This document shows, piece after piece, positions 1 to 5,055 of a stretch of DNA of 5,055 bases. The notes under the pieces are model-generated. The model searched no databases. It was given only the letters and a program-made list of their open reading frames with translations, and was not told where the DNA came from. Each line of letters starts with the position of its first letter. The stretch's first letter is position 1. Origin of the DNA: Prevotella sp. UBA3208 (GTDB taxonomy: Bacteria; Bacteroidota; Bacteroidia; Bacteroidales; Bacteroidaceae). Location of the stretch: positions 1-5,055 of the forward strand of contig DEWO01000067.1 in assembly GCA_002363695.1 (NCBI GenBank), written 5' to 3'. The position numbers and the translations under genes are program-made.

Positions 1-1356
1 GCTATCAAGACAAATCAGCTGATTGACTCAGCAATGGGTGGTGTCTTGTTTATTGACGAGGCCTATACGCTGAAGTCTAATGACGGCGACAGCTTTGGTG
101 CCGAGGCTATTGACACGCTGTTGAAGCGATTGGAGGATGACCGCGGAAAGTTCATCTGTATCGTGGCTGGCTATACTGACCAGATGCACGACTTCATTGA
201 CACGAATCCGGGTCTGAAGAGCCGCTTTACACAGACCATACATTTCGACGACTACACTCCTGACGAACTGACCGAAATCTTCATCAACCTGGCTAAGGGT
301 AAGAACTTCACCGTTGATGAGGAAACGAAAGGTGCCATTCACCGCCAATTCGAGCAGCTGTATCTTCGCAGGGACAAGAATTTCGGCAATGCCCGTGAGG
401 CTCGCCGTATTTTCGACCAGGCCGTTGAGAAGCAAAGCCAGCGTCTGGTTGAAGCCATCAATAATCCAGACTTCAAGGAGGAGGATATGTATCGTATCAC
501 CACGGCTGACCTGCCGATGGCACAGAGCGAACAGGCTCGTCCGCTGGATGAGGTACTCAACGAACTGGATGACTTCATCGGTATGCGTTCCGTGAAGAAT
601 ATGATTCGCCGTCTGGCTGTACAAAGCATGTTTATGAAGCAGCGTGCAGCCATAGGGGCCGGCAAGGTTCAGCAGATGGCAATGAACTTCGTCCTGACGG
701 GTAATCCCGGAACCGGTAAGACCTCTATTGCCCGTAAGATGGGTGAGGTGTTGCAGGCGATGGAAATCCTCCCCACAAGCCGTGTATTGGAAGTCAGCCG
801 TGCTACGCTGGTAGGAAAGTACATGGGTGAGACGCCAAAGATTGTGAATAATGTCTGTGACAAGGCTATGGGCGGTATCTTGTTCATTGACGAGGCCTAT
901 ACGTTATCATCGGAGCACGACCAGTATGGCAAGGAAGCCATTGACACGCTGATGAAACGCATGGAGGACGACCGCGGCAAGTTTGTGGTCATAGCAGCCG
1001 GCTATAAGGATGAGATGGAAACGTTTCTGGCTGTCAATCCGGGACTGGCCAGCAGATTTACCCATAAGATGCACATTGACGACTACAATGAGGACGAGTT
1101 GTTGGCTATCTACAAGAAGATGGCAGGCAAGGACAACTACAAGTTGTCGCCGGAGGCAGAGTTCAAGTTGATGGATCTTATCTGTCGTAAGGTCATTAAC
1201 AAGAGCGAGTCGTTCGGCAATGCCCGTGAAATGCGCAACATGTTGGATGCCACCATCCAGCAACTCTCCATGCGTGTCAGTCAGCTTCCGCAGTCAGAGG
1301 TGACCCCAGAGACTTATCAATTGATTTTGCCAGAAGATATTAAAGAAACGTTATGA
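1..1356 (+). CDS. Tandem AAA+ ATPase of the CbxX/CfxQ (SpoVK-like) family, 5'-truncated by the window
   Basis: The reading frame is open from base 1, so the true start lies upstream and 451 codons are visible. Two AAA+ modules are present. The first begins within the window just before its Walker B (GGVLFIDEAY, visible codons 13-22), followed by NPGLKSRF with the likely arginine finger (codons 69-76) and a sensor-2-like FGNAR (128-132). The second is complete: Walker A GNPGTGKT (234-241), Walker B GGILFIDEAY (291-300), NPGLASRF (346-353) and FGNAR (405-409). These signatures belong to the CbxX/CfxQ/SpoVK branch, whose members work as ring-shaped ATP-driven remodellers (CbbX acts on Rubisco; EccA belongs to type VII secretion). 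No membrane segment is seen in the visible part, so it is probably cytoplasmic. Its substrate cannot be told from sequence. The next gene overlaps by 4 bases and encodes an FHA protein, followed by a PP2C phosphatase, suggesting phosphorylation-linked control. The family call is firm; the role is inference. Confidence 0.93.
   Translation, partial: AIKTNQLIDSAMGGVLFIDEAYTLKSNDGDSFGAEAIDTLLKRLEDDRGKFICIVAGYTDQMHDFIDTNPGLKSRFTQTIHFDDYTPDELTEIFINLAKGKNFTVDEETKGAIHRQFEQLYLRRDKNFGNAREARRIFDQAVEKQSQRLVEAINNPDFKEEDMYRITTADLPMAQSEQARPLDEVLNELDDFIGMRSVKNMIRRLAVQSMFMKQRAAIGAGKVQQMAMNFVLTGNPGTGKTSIARKMGEVLQAMEILPTSRVLEVSRATLVGKYMGETPKIVNNVCDKAMGGILFIDEAYTLSSEHDQYGKEAIDTLMKRMEDDRGKFVVIAAGYKDEMETFLAVNPGLASRFTHKMHIDDYNEDELLAIYKKMAGKDNYKLSPEAEFKLMDLICRKVINKSESFGNAREMRNMLDATIQQLSMRVSQLPQSEVTPETYQLILPEDIKETL
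34..1227 (+). repeat. Internal duplication: two homologous AAA+ modules in one gene
   Basis: The region from the first Walker B (from base 34) to the first sensor 2 (to about base 396) is repeated about 834 bases later (from base 868 to about 1227). Landmarks keep a constant offset of 277-278 codons: Walker B 13 to 291, NPGL 69 to 346, FGNAR 128 to 405. The single-codon difference lies in the loop after Walker B. Near-identical stretches include FIDEAYTL and EAIDTL followed by a KR.EDDRGKF block. Both modules keep the acidic Walker B pair and the arginine finger, so neither looks dead in its visible part. The Walker A of module 1 lies outside the window. Confidence 0.85.
1353..1356 (+). other. 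ATGA stop/start overlap joining the ATPase and FHA genes
   Basis: The ATG of the FHA gene (1353-1355) overlaps the TGA stop of the ATPase gene (1354-1356). No strong Shine-Dalgarno sequence precedes it (the upstream bases read AAAGAAACGTT). This arrangement usually means re-initiation by the same ribosomes and fixed co-expression of the two proteins. Confidence 0.85.
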
Positions 1357-1931
1357 TAGTTTGTCCAAGTTGTAAAGAAGAGATAGAAGACGATTCACAC
1401 TTTTGTGACCAGTGTGGACAGGAATTGGTCTATTGCAGCAGTTGCGGACGTGTCGGTATGGGACGTCGTTGTACCTATTGTGGTGGACTGATGATTAGTG
1501 CCGATGAGATGATTCAGAAGCGACAAGAGTCAAAGGACTCGTCTGTTTCCAACAGTACGAGTGCCCGTATGTCCTATCCTCAGATGTCACAACCAGAGCC
1601 TGCAGGCCAGCCTGTTCGTACTCAGAACGGAGTTCCGACGTTGACGCTCTATAATCCCAGTCTGGACATCCGTCTGGTGGGTATGAACGGAGCCATCATC
1701 GGTCGTCGGCAGGGACCTTATGCCCAGCAACTTGAGAGTCACATGTATATATCCGGCGTTCATGCCCAGTTGATATACAAGCCCGATTCCGGTTGGTGCA
1801 TCATTGACAAGCATTCGTCTAATGGTACGAAACTTAATCAGCGCGACATACAACCAGATATCCCCATGTCTATAAAGAGTGGCGACATTGTGACATTGGC
1901 CAATGTGAACCTGCAGGTCACAGTGAATTAA
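1353..1931 (+). CDS. Double zinc-ribbon and FHA domain protein
   Basis: This 192-residue protein has two four-cysteine ribbons at its N terminus: C4-x2-C7 with C18-x2-C21, then C28-x2-C31 with C40-x2-C43, each able to hold one zinc. A polar Ser/Gln/Pro-rich linker follows (about 50-95), then a C-terminal FHA domain (about 97-191). The FHA signature residues are present: G117-R118, S134 and H137 in YISGVHAQL, and S155-S156-N157-G158-T159. FHA domains bind phosphothreonine peptides, so this is probably an adaptor that docks on a phosphorylated partner; zinc ribbons of this type usually mediate protein or nucleic-acid contacts. No signal peptide or membrane segment is seen, so it is likely cytoplasmic. 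It sits between an AAA+ ATPase (4-base overlap) and a PP2C phosphatase (36-base gap), which fits a phospho-signalling role. The ligand and the kinase are unknown. The ATG start fits because the first CxxC begins at residue 4. Confidence 0.92.
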   Translation: MIVCPSCKEEIEDDSHFCDQCGQELVYCSSCGRVGMGRRCTYCGGLMISADEMIQKRQESKDSSVSNSTSARMSYPQMSQPEPAGQPVRTQNGVPTLTLYNPSLDIRLVGMNGAIIGRRQGPYAQQLESHMYISGVHAQLIYKPDSGWCIIDKHSSNGTKLNQRDIQPDIPMSIKSGDIVTLANVNLQVTVN

Positions 1932-1951
1932 GTATGTTTAGCATTGCATTT

Positions 1952-1958
1952 AGGAAAG
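1952..1958 (+). promoter_or_regulatory. Ribosome binding site of the PP2C gene (AGGAAAG)
   Basis: AGGAAAG ends 9 bases before the ATG at 1968. It is the clearest Shine-Dalgarno-like sequence in the window. It decides the start: the upstream TTG at 1944 lies before this site and would add eight residues unrelated to the PP2C fold. Confidence 0.65.
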
Positions 1959-1967
1959 AATATACAG

Positions 1968-2714
1968 ATGAGTAGAATCATATTGTCGGCTGCAAGCCGT
2001 GTGGGAAACGTAAGAAGTAACAACGAAGACATGATCCTTGCCTATGACAAGTTTGTACGTAGCGATGTGTACAGCACTGAGTTCATGACAGAAAACAATG
2101 ACCGTTTTGTCATAGCATTAGCTGACGGCATGGGCGGTCATAATGCTGGCGAGGTGGCCAGTTCGGATGTGTTGGCCAATCTCCACTTCTTTTTGAGAGA
2201 TTTACCGGCCCATCTGTCTTCGGGCGAGTTTTGCGAGATGATGGAGGAGTGGCTTCAGTCCGTCAATCATATTATTGACTCTAAGGGACATGTGAATCCC
2301 GAAATGGCAGAGATGGGTACCACGCTGGTGGCGGTGGTCTTCTATAATAATAAGTATTATTGGATGAATTGCGGTGACAGTCGCTTGTACCGCTATCGTA
2401 ACAACGAGCTGAAGCAGTTGACTACGGACCATTCGTTGATTAACGAAAATAGCGTGAAGAGACATTCGAACATCATTACCAATTGCATCGGTGGTGGTTG
2501 CAAGAACTCTTATATGGATATGTTTGAGTTTACAGACGATTTCCTGTCGGGTGACCAGTACATTTTGTGCTCAGATGGTCTGAACGATATGATTTCCGAT
2601 GAGGCCATAGCCCGTTTGGCCGATCAGGGAGTCTCTGCCAACAGAATGTGTGAAGCAGCCATTGAAGCTGGTGGCTATGATAACGTGTCGGTTTGTGTTT
2701 TTAAAGTAGAGTAG
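1968..2714 (+). CDS. PP2C-family (PPM) Ser/Thr protein phosphatase
   Basis: The ATG at 1968 gives 248 residues, the usual size of a bacterial single-domain PP2C (PstP/Stp/PrpC catalytic domain). The metal-dependent phosphatase motifs occur in order: R16-S-N-N-E-D21, D53-G-M-G-G-H58, GTTLVAVV (117-124), CGDSR (135-139), LTTDHSL (151-157), CSDGLND (201-207) and the C-terminal GGYDN (235-239). The aspartates expected to hold the two core metal ions (D21, D53, D203, D238) are all present, so it should be active. No transmembrane helix is seen, unlike PstP, so it is probably soluble. It would dephosphorylate Ser/Thr proteins, plausibly the ligand of the FHA protein encoded 36 bases upstream or the AAA+ ATPase. 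The partner Hanks-type kinase is not in the window. metA begins 4 bases after the stop. Family call firm, substrate inferred. Confidence 0.95.
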   Translation: MSRIILSAASRVGNVRSNNEDMILAYDKFVRSDVYSTEFMTENNDRFVIALADGMGGHNAGEVASSDVLANLHFFLRDLPAHLSSGEFCEMMEEWLQSVNHIIDSKGHVNPEMAEMGTTLVAVVFYNNKYYWMNCGDSRLYRYRNNELKQLTTDHSLINENSVKRHSNIITNCIGGGCKNSYMDMFEFTDDFLSGDQYILCSDGLNDMISDEAIARLADQGVSANRMCEAAIEAGGYDNVSVCVFKVE

Positions 2715-2718
2715 AAAT

Positions 2719-3636
2719 ATGCCTTTAAGATTGCCAGATAAACTTCCTGCCATAGAACTACTGAAGCAGGAAAACATATTTGTGATGGACGATTCGCGTG
2801 CTCACATGCAGGACATTCGTCCGCTGCGCATTGCGATTCTGAACCTGATGCCGCTGAAGATTACGACAGAGACAGACCTGATCCGCCTGTTGTCGAATAC
2901 GCCGCTGCAGTTGGAAATCAACTTCATGAAACTGAAGAGTCATACCCCCAAGAATACGCCTATTGAGCACATGATGATGTTCTACCGCGACTTCGAGGAG
3001 ATGAAGCGCGAGAAGTATGACGGCATGATTATCACGGGTGCTCCTGTCGAGACGCTGGAGTTTGAGGACGTGACCTATTGGCAGGAGATGACTGAGATTT
3101 TCGACTGGGCTCGTACGCACGTCACGAGTACCTTATATATATGTTGGGCGGCGCAGGCCGGTCTGTACTATTATTATGGAGTGCCCAAATATCCGCTGCC
3201 CAAGAAGATGTTCGGCGTCTTTGCTCAGCATCCGCTACAGCCTCAGCTACCTATCTTCCGTGGCTTTGACGACGTGTTCCAGATGCCTCACAGCCGTCAT
3301 ACCGAGGTACACAGAGAGGATATCCTCGCCGTTCCTGAACTTTCGCTGATTGCAGAGTCGCCCGATTGCGGCGTCTCGATGGTGATGGCCCGCGGGGGCA
3401 GGGAGTTCTTCATCACCGGCCATTTGGAGTATGCTCCGAACACACTGGCCAACGAGTATTTCCGTGACAAGGATGTCCGTGACGATGTGGACTTGCCGCG
3501 CAACTACTTCCTGAATGACAACCCCGACAATGCTCCTATGGTGACTTGGCGGGCTCATGCTAATCTGATGTACTCCAACTGGATTAACTATTACGTCTAT
3601 CAGGAGACACCGTACGATATCAATCAGATACGTTGA
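2719..3636 (+). CDS. metA: Homoserine O-acyltransferase MetA, predicted acetyl-CoA-specific
   Basis: The 305-residue product matches the MetA family along its length (E. coli MetA is 309) and opens with the typical MPLRLPDKLPA. It acylates the hydroxyl of L-homoserine, the first committed step of methionine synthesis, in the cytoplasm. The fold is class I glutamine amidotransferase-like. The catalytic cysteine is C142 in LYICWAAQAG, and H235 and E237 in ITGHLEY complete the active site; these numbers coincide with the E. coli enzyme. Residue 111 in GAPVETLEF is Glu. In Bacillus cereus MetA, Glu111 is known to set acetyl-CoA use, while Gly at this position gives succinyl-CoA use, so O-acetylhomoserine is the predicted product despite the usual 'succinyltransferase' label. 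The start lies 4 bases after the PP2C stop, with only a weak A-rich upstream sequence, so it is probably translated from the same mRNA. No methionine-responsive leader is visible. Confidence 0.96.
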   Translation: MPLRLPDKLPAIELLKQENIFVMDDSRAHMQDIRPLRIAILNLMPLKITTETDLIRLLSNTPLQLEINFMKLKSHTPKNTPIEHMMMFYRDFEEMKREKYDGMIITGAPVETLEFEDVTYWQEMTEIFDWARTHVTSTLYICWAAQAGLYYYYGVPKYPLPKKMFGVFAQHPLQPQLPIFRGFDDVFQMPHSRHTEVHREDILAVPELSLIAESPDCGVSMVMARGGREFFITGHLEYAPNTLANEYFRDKDVRDDVDLPRNYFLNDNPDNAPMVTWRAHANLMYSNWINYYVYQETPYDINQIR

Positions 3637-3697
3637 AAAATTGAAGAATTGAAAAATTGAAAAATTGAAAAATTGAAAAATTGAAAAGTTGAAAAAT
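3634..3697 (+). repeat. Tandem array of eight 8-bp units (TGAAAAAT)
   Basis: Eight head-to-tail units fill 64 bases. Six are exactly TGAAAAAT; unit 2 (3642-3649) is TGAAGAAT and unit 7 (3682-3689) is TGAAAAGT. The first unit starts on the TGA stop of metA, and the last supplies the probable TTG start of the U32 gene. Because 8 is not a multiple of 3, the TGA in each unit falls in a different frame (3634, 3642, 3650 and so on), so the array blocks translation in all three forward frames. Such low-complexity units are prone to replication slippage, so copy number may vary between strains. No dyad symmetry or U-tract of a terminator is seen. Confidence 0.95.
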
Positions 3698-5055
3698 TCC
3701 ATTCCGCTTACGCAATTGGAACTGCTGGCGCCCGCCAAGAATCTGGAGTGCGGTCTTGCTGCTGTCGACCACGGTGCTGATGCCGTCTATATCGGTGCGC
3801 CGCGCTTTGGTGCCCGTGCATCGGCGGGCAATAGCGTTGACGACATCCGCCAGCTCTGTGCGTATGCCCACCGGTTTCGGGTGAAGGTGTTCGTCACCGT
3901 CAACACCATTCTCTATGATGACGAGCTGCAGGCTACCGAGCGTCTGATACACCAACTTTACGAGGCCGGGGTGGATGCCATACTGGTTCAGGATATGGGA
4001 ATCCTGCAGATGGACCTGCCGCCGATAGCCCTCCATGCCTCGACGCAGACCGACAACCGGACTGCCGACAAGGTGCGGTGGCTTCGCGACCAGGGTTTCC
4101 GCCGTGCCGTGCTGGCGCGTGAACTGTCTGTCGACGAGATAGCGCACATCCATGCCGAGGTGCCCGACATGCCTCTGGAGGTTTTTGTCCATGGTGCCCT
4201 GTGTGTCAGCTATAGTGGCCTGTGCTATGCCTCGCAGCACTGTTTTGACCGTTCGGCCAACCGTGGTGCCTGTGCCCAGTTCTGCCGCATGAAGTTCGAC
4301 CTGCTCGATGCCGACGGTCGCGAGTTGGAGCACCAGCGCTACCTGTTGTCGCTGAAGGACCTGAACCAGCGTGCTCACCTCGGCGAACTGATTGAGGCCG
4401 GTGCCACCTCGTTCAAGATTGAGGGTCGGCTGAAGGATGTGTCGTATGTCAAGAACGTCGTTGCCGCCTACAGTCAGCAGCTCGACGCGTTCATTGCCGC
4501 TCACCCTGACCGCTATTGCCGTGCTTCGCTCGGTCGGGTCACCTATACGTTTACGCCCCGGTTGGACAAGACTTTCAACCGCGGCTTCACCACCTATTTC
4601 CTGCATGGCCGTCAGCCCGACATCTTTTCGCCCGACACGCCCAAGGCCATGGGCGAGTATGTAGGCAAGGTCAAGGAGCTGCGCCGCGACTCGTTCAATG
4701 TGGCCGGTACGGCGTCGTTTGCCAATGGCGACGGACTCTGCTTCATCAATGACGAGCGCCAGCTGGAGGGCTTCCGTGTCAACCGTGCCGTGGGCAACCG
4801 GCTCTTTCCGCAGCAGATGCCTGCCCATCTCCGTCCGGGCATGGCGCTCTATCGCAACAACGACCAGGAGTTCGAGCGTCTGCTGTCGCGTCCCAGTGCC
4901 GAGCGTAAGATACCGCTGCAACTATGCTTCCAGACGACGGCCGACGGCTTCAGCCTGACGGGTGTGGTTGTCGGGGCGGGAGGCCACACTGCGGGCGACC
5001 GTGTGACGGTGAGCCTGCCCTTCGAGCATCAGCCTGCCCAGAAGCCACAGCGCGA
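3689..5055 (+). CDS. U32-family protein, RlhA-like (RNA hydroxylation type), 3'-truncated; probable TTG start
   Basis: The frame is open from after the TGA at 3674-3676 to the window edge (455 full codons from TTG 3689). It contains no ATG before the conserved ELLAPAKNLE (residues 11-20); the first in-frame ATG is near 3995, far inside the domain. TTG 3689 gives MKNSIPLTQLELLAP; TTG 3716 is the alternative. U32 landmarks: HASTQT (116-121), the signature ExFxxGALC...GLC (164-179, one mismatch to the PROSITE pattern as I recall it), four cysteines C172, C179, C195, C199 likely to bind an Fe-S cluster, and FKIEGRLK (242-249). Further sequence follows: a GEYVGKV segment (from 322) and another domain from about 407, as in the long RlhA (YdcP) type rather than short TrhP (YegQ). 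Databases often label it 'peptidase U32' or 'collagenase-like protease', but E. coli RlhA and TrhP hydroxylate 23S rRNA C2501 and tRNA U34. Whether this protein acts on rRNA is inference. Confidence 0.9.
   Translation, partial: MKNSIPLTQLELLAPAKNLECGLAAVDHGADAVYIGAPRFGARASAGNSVDDIRQLCAYAHRFRVKVFVTVNTILYDDELQATERLIHQLYEAGVDAILVQDMGILQMDLPPIALHASTQTDNRTADKVRWLRDQGFRRAVLARELSVDEIAHIHAEVPDMPLEVFVHGALCVSYSGLCYASQHCFDRSANRGACAQFCRMKFDLLDADGRELEHQRYLLSLKDLNQRAHLGELIEAGATSFKIEGRLKDVSYVKNVVAAYSQQLDAFIAAHPDRYCRASLGRVTYTFTPRLDKTFNRGFTTYFLHGRQPDIFSPDTPKAMGEYVGKVKELRRDSFNVAGTASFANGDGLCFINDERQLEGFRVNRAVGNRLFPQQMPAHLRPGMALYRNNDQEFERLLSRPSAERKIPLQLCFQTTADGFSLTGVVVGAGGHTAGDRVTVSLPFEHQPAQKPQR

Noticed and set aside
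28..624. A 198-residue open frame on the - strand opposite the ATPase gene
   Set aside because: It lies fully within conserved AAA+ coding sequence, shows no domain I recognise and has no independent start signal.
1944..1967. TTG at 1944 as start of the phosphatase (adds MHLGKNIQ)
   Set aside because: ATG 1968 has AGGAAAG at a good distance upstream and places the first PP2C motif at the usual position; the extra residues have no family support.
1932..1967. Possible Bacteroidota promoter -7 box (TATGTTTA) between the FHA and phosphatase genes
   Set aside because: It has one mismatch to TAnnTTTG and no matching upstream TTTG at the expected spacing; AT-rich gaps give such matches by chance.
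2692..2726. Separate promoter for metA at the end of the phosphatase gene
   Set aside because: A TTTG occurs at 2692-2695, but no TAnnTTTG box follows at about 19-21 bases; the spacing and sequence do not fit.
3634..3697. Repeat array as a CRISPR array or transcription terminator
   Set aside because: The units are 8 bp with no spacers, and there is no inverted repeat or hairpin followed by a T-run on the + strand.
3247..3738. A - strand frame with a repeated NFSIFQFF motif
   Set aside because: The motif is the 8-bp array read in reverse (24 bases give 8 residues). The rest is antisense to metA.
3620..4921. A 433-residue open frame on the - strand opposite the U32 gene
   Set aside because: It is antisense to a strongly conserved U32 protein. 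Its start-distal end is a translation of the repeat array (phenylalanine-rich low complexity) and it shows no recognisable domain. Long antisense frames are expected opposite GC-rich, codon-biased genes.

Overview
The window looks like chromosomal DNA from a member of the Bacteroidota, most likely Prevotella or a close relative. This rests on the overall look of the proteins (MetA, the long U32 protein, the CbxX/SpoVK-type tandem AAA+ ATPase), the mostly weak Shine-Dalgarno sequences, and an intergenic TTGAAAAA-type tandem array of a kind I associate with Prevotella-like genomes. The assignment is an inference from style, not a database match. All five genes lie on the + strand. No RNA gene, CRISPR array, insertion sequence or convincing terminator was seen.

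Layout: (1) 1-1356 is the 3' part of a tandem AAA+ ATPase whose first module is cut by the window edge. (2) 1353-1931 encodes a small protein with two N-terminal zinc ribbons and a C-terminal FHA (phosphothreonine-binding) domain; its ATG overlaps the ATPase stop by 4 bases. (3) 1968-2714 encodes a PP2C-type Ser/Thr phosphatase. (4) 2719-3636 encodes MetA, a homoserine O-acyltransferase, starting 4 bases after the phosphatase stop. (5) 3634-3697 is an array of eight 8-bp units that begins on the metA stop codon and runs into the start of the next gene. (6) 3689 to the window end is a U32-family protein of the RlhA type with no usable ATG start.

How the genes fit together: genes 1-3 form a compact signalling set. 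The FHA domain would read Ser/Thr phosphorylation, the phosphatase would remove it, and the AAA+ ATPase would be the mechanical effector or remodeller. The matching kinase is not in the window and may lie upstream. MetA is a housekeeping methionine-biosynthesis enzyme that appears to be co-transcribed with this set, with no room for its own leader. Its Glu111 predicts acetyl-CoA rather than succinyl-CoA use. The U32 gene is probably an RNA hydroxylation enzyme, and its TTG start appears to be supplied by the repeat array. The most unusual points are the zinc ribbon-FHA/PP2C/AAA+ set, its tight join to metA, and the repeat array that serves at once as metA stop, three-frame stop and probable U32 start.
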